DNA of 27,719 bases from positions 1-27,719 of the IMG/VR virus record IMGVR_UViG_3300023192_000576; one strand, 5' to 3'. The DNA is from a virus. Numbering within the stretch: the first letter of the stretch is position 1; the number at the start of each line of letters is the position of its first letter. The translations under genes and the position numbers were made by a program. Positions 1 through 6,361 of the stretch are shown here, piece after piece. The notes beneath the pieces are model-generated. The model had not been told where the DNA came from. It did no database searches and was given only the letters and a program-made list of their open reading frames with translations.

Positions 1-37
1 AGGCAATTATCGACTATCTTTTACTGGAGGAGGAATA

Positions 38-463
38 ATGAAATTGCAGGAGGTGCGGGTACTTGGCCCTGACGGCAAACTAAAATTTTGTTTCAGCCAG
101 CAGGTCTTGATCAAAAAATTATACGAAGACTGTAGTGGCCTTGCCACCAATGTGAATATGCGCGGGCGGGAATCGAAGTTCAAGCGGAAGGCAAGACCTG
201 TGCGGTACTTGCAGTGCCACCACTGTGGCTGTAAGATTTCAACAAGGGTGCGGTTGCCGAAATATTATTGTCGCACGGCCTGTGGTGATCGGTACAGGGA
301 AGGAGTGCGAAAGGAGGGCAAGGTCTATGTTCGCAACTCCCTCAAGGAAATTCCTTGGCCTGTTATAGCCAAAGTGAAAACCGCCAGCGGTGCCGCCCAA
401 GACTGTGCATCCAAGCGTGGGGAGTCGAAGCTCATTCAGCGGCAGGGCAAGTATCACCCGTAA
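38..463 (+). CDS. small zinc-finger-like protein (141 aa)
   Basis: The start ATG follows a strong ribosome site (GGAGGAGG at about 26-33). The 141-aa product is basic. Its centre holds a cysteine cluster: C60-x2-C63-x-C65 and, 12 residues later, C78-x3-C82, in the context CHHCGC...YCRTACGDR. This spacing resembles the zinc-binding treble-clef fingers found at the front of some HNH-type and zinc-ribbon phage proteins, but I see no HNH catalytic motif after it. Function is unknown; a small nucleic-acid-binding or regulatory role is an inference from the basic charge and the metal-site pattern. It is followed by an 88-nt GC-rich, hairpin-forming spacer. Confidence 0.7.
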   Translation: MKLQEVRVLGPDGKLKFCFSQQVLIKKLYEDCSGLATNVNMRGRESKFKRKARPVRYLQCHHCGCKISTRVRLPKYYCRTACGDRYREGVRKEGKVYVRNSLKEIPWPVIAKVKTASGAAQDCASKRGESKLIQRQGKYHP

Positions 464-484
464 TAACCTCGGTCACAGGTGCCG

Positions 485-541
485 TGGCTGGCGCAAGCCA
501 ACTCCATTAACCGGGCGGGGGACCGGGTGGCATCATCCCCC
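485..541 (+). other. two hairpins in the spacer before the 63-aa ORF
   Basis: Two inverted repeats lie in the 88-nt spacer between the first two genes: TGGCT/AGCCA (485-489 and 496-500, 6-nt loop) and GGGGGA/TCCCCC (517-522 and 536-541). There is no T-run, so they do not look like a terminator. The second stem ends 10 nt before the next ATG and could affect its translation (inference). Confidence 0.4.
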
Positions 542-551
542 ACTGAAATAA

Positions 552-743
552 ATGCGAAGAGAAACAATAGAAGGTGAGGGTCTGATCAATCAAGCGAGAA
601 GGTATTACTTCTCTGTTATTTCATCTGGGTACTCGGGGGAGTCCAAGGGAAATGTGAACTTCCTGCCTGACTACACCCAGAGGATGGCAGACCCAAAGCG
701 ATTTGAAGTTTTTTTAGGAAAAAGGAAACAGCCGCCTGTTTAA
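552..743 (+). CDS. hypothetical protein, 63 aa
   Basis: This is an open frame of 63 codons from ATG to TAA, with a basic, aromatic-rich product that I do not recognise. No clear Shine-Dalgarno sequence precedes the ATG; the preceding bases are the C-rich arm of a hairpin. The stop codon lies in the loop of another hairpin (732-754). It fills the only space between the 141-aa gene and the terminator-like structure, which modestly supports it as a gene. It could also be chance coding in a structured leader. Confidence 0.4.
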   Translation: MRRETIEGEGLINQARRYYFSVISSGYSGESKGNVNFLPDYTQRMADPKRFEVFLGKRKQPPV

Positions 744-836
744 GGGGCAGGCGGTGGGGGCTGATCGGGCCGCAGTATTAGTTGAGTTGTTGTGGATACT
801 CTTTCGTGCTTAACCACAACCAGCCCCCTTTTTTTT
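732..836 (+). terminator. compound terminator-like RNA structure
   Basis: Three stems are visible. CCGCCTG/CAGGCGG (732-738/748-754) spans the stop codon of the 63-aa frame. GGGGGCTG/CAGCCCCC (756-763/821-828) encloses GTTGTGG/CCACAAC (789-795/814-820), whose 3' arm abuts the outer stem. The outer arm is followed directly by eight T (829-836). GC-rich stem plus T-tract is the standard factor-independent terminator layout, though the enclosed loop is unusually long. It would separate the first two genes from the oxygenase and lysis genes. Confidence 0.6.
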
Positions 837-856
837 CTAAGGCAATCCGTGATTCT

Positions 857-1474
857 ATGAAACTGCGTGTAGAAACTTACGACACACATTTTGATCTTGA
901 AAAAATATTTGACACGGTGCAATTGCTCCGCGACCACTGGGACAAACGCGCACCGAATATGGAATTTTATACTCTCGGCAAGGCTGTCTATTTGGATGGC
1001 AACACGCCAGCCTATTTTGAAGGAGCGAAGGAAAAGAACTTGGTCCTGTCACAGCATCTCGGTTTTATGTACAAGGAGCTAAGGGAAATGTTTTCCGTCA
1101 TTTTAGGCGAACCTGTTTTTTTCGACCACAACATTGCCCTGCCGGGGTTCCATGTCTTCCCGAGCGACCCGCAGTTCCTGTCCATGTCCGGTTCATGGCA
1201 CGTTGACCTTCCCCACAACACTCTGGGGCTGGGCGATCAAGACACGCAAGCCTTTACCATTGCCATCAAGCTCCCCACGGGGGGCGGGGGCATGGATATG
1301 AAGATCGGCGGTAAAGACGAATACGTTGAATATCAAGAAGGAAAAATGTATTTGCACCCCGGTACGAATGTGCATCGCATTTCGTGTTACAAGGAGTACG
1401 TTCCAGATGAATACCGGATAACCCTGCAAGGCCACCTTGTGCGGGACAACGGTAAACTCATAACATTTTGGTAA
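857..1474 (+). CDS. 2-oxoglutarate/Fe(II)-dependent oxygenase-like protein
   Basis: The product is 205 aa from ATG 857. An upstream TTG at 782 is rejected because it would start inside the terminator-like structure. The fold signature is that of the 2OG-Fe(II) dioxygenase superfamily: H115-x-D117 (in GSWHVDLP), a distal histidine H173 (NVHRI) and R187 fourteen residues later (EYRITLQGH), matching the two His and one Asp iron ligands plus the 2-oxoglutarate-binding arginine. Such enzymes hydroxylate proteins, nucleobases or small molecules; the substrate here cannot be read from sequence. The ribosome site is weak (TAAGG at 838-842, rather far). The gene sits between a terminator and the lysis genes, consistent with an accessory gene. 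Family call fairly sure, substrate unknown. Confidence 0.7.
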   Translation: MKLRVETYDTHFDLEKIFDTVQLLRDHWDKRAPNMEFYTLGKAVYLDGNTPAYFEGAKEKNLVLSQHLGFMYKELREMFSVILGEPVFFDHNIALPGFHVFPSDPQFLSMSGSWHVDLPHNTLGLGDQDTQAFTIAIKLPTGGGGMDMKIGGKDEYVEYQEGKMYLHPGTNVHRISCYKEYVPDEYRITLQGHLVRDNGKLITFW

Positions 1475-1507
1475 CCATCAATTCAGATTTTTGAGAAGAG
1501 GGGAAAA

Positions 1508-1924
1508 ATGAAAACGATAATCCTAAAGAGAGTATCGACAGGTGAGCGGGGGACATTCGGCGTTATTATGGAAGAGAATGAAGCCCCGTTCGCGTTGACG
1601 ATTGAACCCCCGTTTTTAGATAACCGGAGAAATGTTAGTTGCATCCCTGACGGGGAGTACTATTGTGCCGAGTACAATTCGCAGAGGCACGGTTACACAT
1701 ACGAGGTGACCCATGTAGTCAACCGCTCCGGGATATTATTTCACAAGGGGAATTACGGGGTCGATGACAAGGCGGTAGGTAGACAGGCCAACACGAAGGG
1801 TTGTATACTGGTGGGTGAACAGTTTGAGGACGATTGCCTCCGGGCCAGCCGCGCCGGGTATCGGGAATTCATGTTTCGATTAAAAGGCCAATCTGCATTC
1901 ATGCTGAATATCATAAACTGCTAA
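1508..1924 (+). CDS. DUF5675-family protein, possible lysis enzyme
   Basis: A good ribosome site (GAGGGGAAAA) precedes ATG 1508. The 138-aa product matches the DUF5675 pattern as I recall it: an N-terminal beta region with TIEPP, then CIPDGEYYC (45-53), SGILFHKGN (74-82) and NTKGCILVG (95-103). The ordered H79-x-G81-N82 ... G98-C99 pair recalls the His...Gly-Cys active-site layout of YkuD L,D-transpeptidases; I infer a possible peptidoglycan-active cysteine enzyme. It lies directly before a holin-like gene and the spanins, and no lysozyme, amidase or other endolysin is recognisable in the window. Family membership is likely; enzymatic function is an inference. Confidence 0.7.
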   Translation: MKTIILKRVSTGERGTFGVIMEENEAPFALTIEPPFLDNRRNVSCIPDGEYYCAEYNSQRHGYTYEVTHVVNRSGILFHKGNYGVDDKAVGRQANTKGCILVGEQFEDDCLRASRAGYREFMFRLKGQSAFMLNIINC

Positions 1925-1935
1925 GGAGAAACGTC

Positions 1936-2151
1936 ATGGAAGGAATGGTAGCATTTTTTATGAAGTGCCCGTACTGGACGGAAATCAGTACCGTGGTGAC
2001 GGTGGCAAGCATGGTCACCATGACAATGCGTGACCGTTACGCTCATAAAATTCCTATTCTGAATAAAATTTACCCCATCTTAAATTACCTCTCGCTGAAT
2101 GTTTTCCACAATGAAAATAAAGAGGCGGGTATGGATAAGAAAAAGAGATGA
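1936..2151 (+). CDS. small holin-like membrane protein (71 aa)
   Basis: The start is ATG 1936, preceded by AAGGAG (1923-1928). The product has a hydrophobic stretch at about residues 16-30 (rich in V, T, A and M) and a second amphipathic/hydrophobic one at about 38-56 (IPILNKIYPILNYLSLNVF), then a lysine-rich tail. Small proteins with a hydrophobic helix followed by a GKIY-like segment are common beside phage lysis genes and are usually labelled holin-like. The following i-spanin starts in the ATGA overlap at its stop. A pore-forming role that times lysis is inferred from position and topology. An upstream in-frame extension to 1834 is rejected because it lies inside the DUF5675 gene and lacks a ribosome site. 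Confidence 0.6.
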   Translation: MEGMVAFFMKCPYWTEISTVVTVASMVTMTMRDRYAHKIPILNKIYPILNYLSLNVFHNENKEAGMDKKKR

Positions 2152-2408
2152 GCCTCATCGGGACGATCATTGCGCTTGGCGTGGTAGCGGCATTATTCTG
2201 GATACTGCGTCAGGTGCGGAGGGTTGGCAAGCTGGAGCAGGAGATAGAAGAATCAAATAGAAAATTAATCGACACGCTCCGCAAGTGGAAGGCGGGGGCG
2301 GAGATGGAAAAGGAGTTTGATGAAGAAACTGAAAATATTTTGCGGGAGCTTGCTGATGACGATAATGGGAGCCGGGTGCGCTCACCAATCCACAGGCCCC
2401 CAGATTAA
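2148..2408 (+). CDS. i-spanin (Rz-like inner membrane subunit)
   Basis: The 86-aa product has one N-terminal transmembrane segment (about residues 3-20, LIGTIIALGVVAALFWIL) and then a highly charged, coiled-coil-prone helix (about 24-70), the usual Rz topology of an inner-membrane protein with a periplasmic helix. It starts within the ATGA overlap with the holin-like gene. The o-spanin gene begins inside it in another frame. Known role of the family: together with the o-spanin it fuses inner and outer membranes in the last step of lysis of Gram-negative cells. It is shorter than lambda Rz. The assignment rests on topology and the nested partner, not on sequence similarity. Confidence 0.75.
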   Translation: MSLIGTIIALGVVAALFWILRQVRRVGKLEQEIEESNRKLIDTLRKWKAGAEMEKEFDEETENILRELADDDNGSRVRSPIHRPPD

Positions 2409-2562
2409 AATTTATGCGGTCCCGTTTGAGCCTACCTGCGTGGTGGAACGCTACGATGTCCGAGACTGCGAAAGGCCCGAATTGAATATCCTGTTTATCA
2501 AGTGGAGGAGGCTGGCGGAAAAATATGTTAAACAGGCTGAGATTTATAATAGCGGTCCTTAG
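2320..2562 (+). CDS. o-spanin (Rz1-like outer membrane lipoprotein)
   Basis: ATG 2320 follows AAGGAG at 2310-2315. The product of 80 aa starts MKKLKIFCGSLLMTIMGAGC: a basic N-terminus, a hydrophobic core and a lipobox-like GAGC, with Cys20 as the predicted lipidated residue (Gly at -3 is unusual; Leu is typical). The first 89 nt overlap the i-spanin gene in a different frame, the nested Rz/Rz1 arrangement. Mature length about 61 aa fits an o-spanin. It is not proline-rich as in lambda Rz1. The next gene begins before its stop (38-nt overlap). Confidence 0.75.
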   Translation: MKKLKIFCGSLLMTIMGAGCAHQSTGPQIKIYAVPFEPTCVVERYDVRDCERPELNILFIKWRRLAEKYVKQAEIYNSGP

Positions 2563-2908
2563 TTTTTGGGGCCTGATGGCTCCCAGCGATACGTTTGTGT
2601 TTTCCGGGGTGATGACACGTACAGCGGAGGGGGAGCCATCGGGCGACACCCTTATAGATTGGAAAATAGAAGAAGGAACCGGACACTTGATAGCATGGTT
2701 CCCCCATATAGCGTACAGGTATTACGTTGAAGCGATCAGAAGGTTTGGGGATTGTAAGAAACCTAAAGAGGACGAGTATATTAGATGGACAGTGGGCTAC
2801 GGCGATAATGTAATCTGCTATTTTACGTTGCGGGAACCGGAGTGGGTCATGTGGAAGAGTGACGGCAAGTGGCTCTGGCTCGGCAAACGAATGAAAGGAG
2901 AGTTATGA
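2525..2908 (+). CDS. hypothetical exported protein (127 aa)
   Basis: The product begins with a signal-peptide-like segment (MLNRLRF then hydrophobic IIAVLSFWGLMAP, cleavage plausible near residues 20-24). The rest is rich in Trp and Tyr (for example WKIEEGTGHLIAWFPHIAYR) and probably beta-structured. A GGAGGAGG tract lies about 13 nt upstream of the ATG. It overlaps the end of the o-spanin gene, so it is probably part of the lysis transcript. I do not recognise the family. A periplasmic or envelope role (lysis control or superinfection exclusion) is inference from location only. Confidence 0.65.
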   Translation: MLNRLRFIIAVLSFWGLMAPSDTFVFSGVMTRTAEGEPSGDTLIDWKIEEGTGHLIAWFPHIAYRYYVEAIRRFGDCKKPKEDEYIRWTVGYGDNVICYFTLREPEWVMWKSDGKWLWLGKRMKGEL

Positions 2909-3165
2909 GTCACGAAGGTAACGATGAAATTATAGACAACGAGCGGGACAGCCTTGCCGGGGGAATTGTGAAAAAATACAGTCGAGTTCTGACCAAGCAT
3001 ATCGAGGCCCTGAACAGGCTTTACATGGAGCGGGACGCAGAAAAGTATGCATATAAGTTCAACCACCCAGCGTGGGTACTTATGCCCCCGGAGGAACAGT
3101 TGGTCAACCACCTCCTGAACGAATTAGAGGAATTGAGGGAAATACATGGTTGCCCACCAAACTGA
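2905..3165 (+). CDS. hypothetical protein, 86 aa, helical
   Basis: The start ATG 2905 is chosen because AAAGGAG (2894-2900) precedes it and it overlaps the previous stop in an ATGA; an upstream in-frame start at 2869 lacks both features. The product is charged and mostly helical (EEQLVNHLLNELEELREIH near the C-terminus). The family resembles small helper ORFs near phage packaging genes but cannot be named. It overlaps the next gene by 20 nt. Confidence 0.65.
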   Translation: MSHEGNDEIIDNERDSLAGGIVKKYSRVLTKHIEALNRLYMERDAEKYAYKFNHPAWVLMPPEEQLVNHLLNELEELREIHGCPPN

Positions 3166-3844
3166 CCCCATTCAAAAAGGGCTTGAGGTGCTTAAGGCCA
3201 TGTCCCCCTACGATGGCGGAGGACAACTACTGGCCCCTTTTTTTATTTCCCATATCAGATCACTGAAGAGAAAATTTCGCGTCTGCTTCGAGTGGTGCGC
3301 TGGCCCCGGATACATTGGGAGGGCGTTATTAAACGAGGGGCTGTGTGATAGTCTGGTGCTTGCCGATATTAACGAGGACAGCCTGCGCTACGGCGTTCAA
3401 AGATTCCCTTACTCATACTCAAAAGCCATATCATATTATGTGTCCGACAACTTAAAAAACATCCCGCCGTCACTACACGGGAGCCTTGACCTCGTGGTGG
3501 GGAATCCCCCGAACTATTTTAATATTTCATCCCAACATCCTATTGGCAAGCATATGCAAGATGACCTTAGACCCAACGACAGGGGCTGGGGAATACATAA
3601 GGACTTCTATAGCAATATCAAAGTATTCTTATCAAACAAGGCCACTATGGTGATCCACGAGATTCGCCCTTTTGATAAGCTCGTCTTTTTTGATTCGGAG
3701 ATTCCCTACGATAGCAGGCCCGACAAGCCCATCTCTGCGTTTTATGATATGATCGATTCTAGTGGGCTAGACTTGGTGTCTGTTACGAGGTCGGATAAGT
3801 CTGTAGGGGGATACTTTTTAACCATTTCGGAATCGCGGGCATGA
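3146..3844 (+). CDS. class I SAM methyltransferase, PrmC/HemK-like
   Basis: The 232-aa product has the hallmarks of an amino-methyltransferase of the Rossmann type: motif I EWCAGPGYIG (49-58), an acidic residue ending the next strand (VLADIN, D74), and a catalytic NPPNYF (120-125) matching the NPPY motif of N5-glutamine and N6-adenine methyltransferases. The arrangement with motif I before NPPY and no visible target-recognition domain is closest to PrmC/HemK-type glutamine methyltransferases, but small phage adenine methyltransferases look alike. Substrate is therefore undecided (release factor, virion protein or DNA). It sits just before the terminase genes and is translationally coupled (ATGA) to a 58-aa gene. 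Confidence 0.7.
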   Translation: MVAHQTDPIQKGLEVLKAMSPYDGGGQLLAPFFISHIRSLKRKFRVCFEWCAGPGYIGRALLNEGLCDSLVLADINEDSLRYGVQRFPYSYSKAISYYVSDNLKNIPPSLHGSLDLVVGNPPNYFNISSQHPIGKHMQDDLRPNDRGWGIHKDFYSNIKVFLSNKATMVIHEIRPFDKLVFFDSEIPYDSRPDKPISAFYDMIDSSGLDLVSVTRSDKSVGGYFLTISESRA

Positions 3845-4017
3845 CTGACCTGATGAGCGTTAAGCCGAAGCAAACCAAATGGAAGAAAACATTCCTGAAG
3901 AAAAAGAAAACACATCCATGTATAAAAGCGAAGCATGACGTTGTGAAGATATACATTAAGGCCCGGAAGGCAATACTCTGTCAAACCTGTAACCAATGGC
4001 TGGGGTCAAAAAAATGA
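3841..4017 (+). CDS. small lysine-rich CxxC protein (58 aa)
   Basis: This is a 58-codon frame starting in the ATGA overlap with the methyltransferase stop and ending in an ATGA overlap with the small terminase start, so both ends are coupled. The product is very basic (many Lys in residues 8-25, KKTFLKKKKTH) and has a single Cys at 27 and a CxxC at 47-50 (LCQTCNQW), possibly half of a zinc site. The double coupling and even spacing make it likely to be real despite its size. The function is unknown; nucleic-acid binding is a charge-based guess. Confidence 0.6.
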   Translation: MTDLMSVKPKQTKWKKTFLKKKKTHPCIKAKHDVVKIYIKARKAILCQTCNQWLGSKK

Positions 4018-4610
4018 ATGACCTAAACCCGAGGCAAAAGAAGTTCTGTGATGAATACCTAGTTAGCCTTAACGCTACGGACGCTTGTATCAAAGCTGGA
4101 TACTCCCTTAAGACCGCACGCTATATGGGGTACGAGAACCTTACAAAACCCCACATTCAAGGGTACTTGCAAGCACGCTTGAAGGTCCTTGCAACTAAAA
4201 CCGGGATCACCCAAGAGCGTATCATCAAAGAAATAGCCTCGATAGCCCTCCTGAACATCACCGACATCTGTACCATCGACAAGGACGGATCAGTCACCGT
4301 TAAAAGCCTAAGCGACATCCCTGAATCAGCACGAGCCGCCATCAAAGAGGTTACAACATTCCAGCTACCGGACGGCAATGGTATGGCCTACAAGATACAA
4401 TTCTGGGATAAGGTGAAGGGGCTGGAGATGCTGGCTAAGTATTTTGGAATGTTCATTGAGCGCAAGGAGATCGGTGCGCCCGGAGAGTTTGATAAATTAA
4501 GTGACGATGAACTCGACAATAGAATTAAGCAAGCGGAAGCGGAGTTTTTTGGAGCTTCGCAAGGAGCGAAGAAAAAGAAGGGCAAGCCACTCCCTGATCG
4601 ACTTCACTGA
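4014..4610 (+). CDS. terS: terminase small subunit
   Basis: The start at 4014 is chosen because it forms an ATGA overlap with the preceding stop and yields the classic N-terminus (MNDLNPRQKKFCDEYL); another in-frame ATG exists at 3996. The N-terminal region (about residues 4-55) has the Terminase_2-type pattern: LNPRQKKFCDEYL, then N-ATDACIKAGYS, a helix-turn-helix that recognises phage DNA. A helical central part (AKYFGMFI) and an acidic, then lysine-rich C-terminus follow, about 198 aa, typical for the family. Its last 104 nt overlap the large subunit gene. Role: binds the packaging site and regulates the motor. Confidence 0.88.
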   Translation: MNDLNPRQKKFCDEYLVSLNATDACIKAGYSLKTARYMGYENLTKPHIQGYLQARLKVLATKTGITQERIIKEIASIALLNITDICTIDKDGSVTVKSLSDIPESARAAIKEVTTFQLPDGNGMAYKIQFWDKVKGLEMLAKYFGMFIERKEIGAPGEFDKLSDDELDNRIKQAEAEFFGASQGAKKKKGKPLPDRLH

Positions 4611-5985
4611 ATACACCCTGCCGGTCTACACTACGGCAAGACATCACAGGTTGATTGCGGATAGGCTGGAGCGGGTCGAGAGCGGTGAAATTAGCCGACT
4701 TATGATCTTCATGCCACCACGGCATGGGAAATCAGAACTAGCCTCGAAACGGTTTGTAGGCTGGTACTTGGGCAAGAATCCGGGGAGGCAGATCATTGCT
4801 ACTTCGCATAGCACGGAACTGGCGGACGAGTTTGGCAGGGCGGTGCGGGACATCGTTGCCGACCCAAGCTACCAAGAGGTCTTCCCTGATGTTTACCTCC
4901 GACCAGATGCTAAGGCTATAGGGCGATGGAATACGACTACTGGGTCCATATACAAGGCCGCTGGGGTGGGTAAGGGGATAACCGGGTTCGGTTGCGATGT
5001 GTTACTGATAGACGATCCGGTGAAGGATCACGAGAGGGCGGACTCGGACTTGGACCGAGAAAAGGTGTGGAACTGGTACACCTCTACGGCGTACACTAGG
5101 CTGATGCCGGGGGCGGCGATAATAATCATAATGACCCGGTGGCACGATGATGACCTAGCCGGGAGACTGCTCGAAGAAGAAACGAAAGGCGGCGACAAGT
5201 GGGAGGTCCTTAAGCTCCCAGCAATCGATAAGGACGGTCAGGCACTCTGGCCTGAATGGTTCGATGAAGAAAAACTGGAGCAAACCCGAAGGGTTGTTGG
5301 TCCGAGAGATTGGTCCGCGCTATACCAGCAGGAGCCTGTCCCAGAAGGGGGGTCGTACTTTCAGAAGAGTTGGATACAGTGGTACGACATCAAGCCAAAG
5401 CACCTCCGGTACTACGGAGCCAGCGACTATGCAGTCACGGAGGAGGGTGGTGACTACACCGTCCACGGAGTTGCAGGCGTTGATCCAAATGATGACCTGT
5501 ACATTGTTGATTGGTATCGCGAACAGTCAGACCCGGAGGAATGGATTGACGAGTTACTTGATTTGATGCGACAATGGAAGACAATAGAGTGGGGCGAAGA
5601 AAAGGGGCAGATACAGAAGAGCCTCAACTCGCTGATCAGAAAACGGCAACAGGAGGAAAAGGTTTACTGCCACCGTGTTCAATACGCCTCGTCAAGGGAC
5701 AAGGTAGCAAGGGCACAGGCTATTCGTGGACGATGGGCGCAGGGGAAAGTGTTCCTACCTCGTACCGAATGGGCGAGGAAGATTGTTCACGAGCTATTGC
5801 GTTTCCCTGCGGGGAAGTGGGACGATCAGGTAGACACATTGGCGATCTTTGGGAGGATGTTGGATACGATGACGAAGGGAGCGAGGGACAACGCGATGGA
5901 AGGACCGAAGTTTGGTTTAGACAGGAGCTTTGACGAGATAAGGAATTCAATCACAAAACGGCGAGTCGAACAGGAGAACTGGTAG
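4507..5985 (+). CDS. terL: terminase large subunit (ATPase-nuclease)
   Basis: The product resembles the psiM2 ORF9/TIGR01630 terminase group. From ATG 4507 (492 aa): Walker A-like PPRHGKSE (70-77), Walker B DVLLIDD (164-170), coupling motif MTRWHDDD (209-216), then the RNase H-like nuclease with GASDYA (D307), a central acidic segment (EWGEEKG, about 361-367) and KWDDQVD (438-443). All expected ATPase and nuclease motifs are present. It powers DNA packaging and cuts the concatemer. The start is uncertain: GTG 4501, ATG 4507 or TTG 4549 are all in frame inside the small subunit gene, and none has a strong ribosome site, suggesting reinitiation or coupling. Confidence 0.95.
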   Translation: MNSTIELSKRKRSFLELRKERRKRRASHSLIDFTEYTLPVYTTARHHRLIADRLERVESGEISRLMIFMPPRHGKSELASKRFVGWYLGKNPGRQIIATSHSTELADEFGRAVRDIVADPSYQEVFPDVYLRPDAKAIGRWNTTTGSIYKAAGVGKGITGFGCDVLLIDDPVKDHERADSDLDREKVWNWYTSTAYTRLMPGAAIIIIMTRWHDDDLAGRLLEEETKGGDKWEVLKLPAIDKDGQALWPEWFDEEKLEQTRRVVGPRDWSALYQQEPVPEGGSYFQKSWIQWYDIKPKHLRYYGASDYAVTEEGGDYTVHGVAGVDPNDDLYIVDWYREQSDPEEWIDELLDLMRQWKTIEWGEEKGQIQKSLNSLIRKRQQEEKVYCHRVQYASSRDKVARAQAIRGRWAQGKVFLPRTEWARKIVHELLRFPAGKWDDQVDTLAIFGRMLDTMTKGARDNAMEGPKFGLDRSFDEIRNSITKRRVEQENW

Positions 5986-5986
5986 C

Positions 5987-6319
5987 ATGGACATTAACTT
6001 ATTTAGCCCACTGCCGTTGAAGGCCACGCAGGTGATGTCGGTAACGGCTACAACCAGCGTTATATCTTTAACGTCAATTGGTGCGAATTATCAGGCGAAC
6101 CTCGATGTGTACAATCAAGGAGGTGATCCGTGCTTTGTCAACATGGGCGCAAGCGCAACGACATCGGCATCGATCACTGGCGGGTTCGTGGTTGGCGCAG
6201 GGTTGCACGCTCATCTGGTTCGACCACCGGGTCCGACATGGTTCAGCGCGATCTGTTCCAGCGGCATCACCACGGAGTTATATGTTTCAACCGGGTTCGG
6301 GGTTCCATTTTCAGGTTAA
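5987..6319 (+). CDS. small beta-rich virion protein (110 aa)
   Basis: ATG 5987 follows an AGGAG at about 5971 and lies 1 nt after the terL stop codon. The product is Ala/Ser/Thr/Gly-rich with alternating hydrophobic strands and an NQGGDPCFVNMG segment in the middle. It ends with a strand-rich TELYVSTGFG. Small proteins of this type, about 100-120 aa, occur next to portal genes in many uncultured podovirus-like genomes and are thought to be structural (head decoration or fibre-base). This is known to me only as a recurring pattern; I cannot assign a precise function. There is no signal peptide. Confidence 0.65.
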   Translation: MDINLFSPLPLKATQVMSVTATTSVISLTSIGANYQANLDVYNQGGDPCFVNMGASATTSASITGGFVVGAGLHAHLVRPPGPTWFSAICSSGITTELYVSTGFGVPFSG

Positions 6320-6361
6320 GAGTAGTTCGGTAGGCAACAAGCGAGAATTGGTAGTAATACT

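Noticed and set aside
464-551. tRNA-like element in the GC-rich spacer
   Set aside because: Hairpins exist but no T-arm sequence or cloverleaf can be built.
782-856. TTG start for the oxygenase
   Set aside because: It falls inside the terminator-like stem-loop; ATG 857 gives the expected domain length.
4541-4552. T6 run in the terS/terL overlap as a frameshift site
   Set aside because: In the terS frame it reads TTT-TTT-GGA, not X_XXY_YYZ, and the shift needed to enter terL would be +1, so a fused terminase is not supported.
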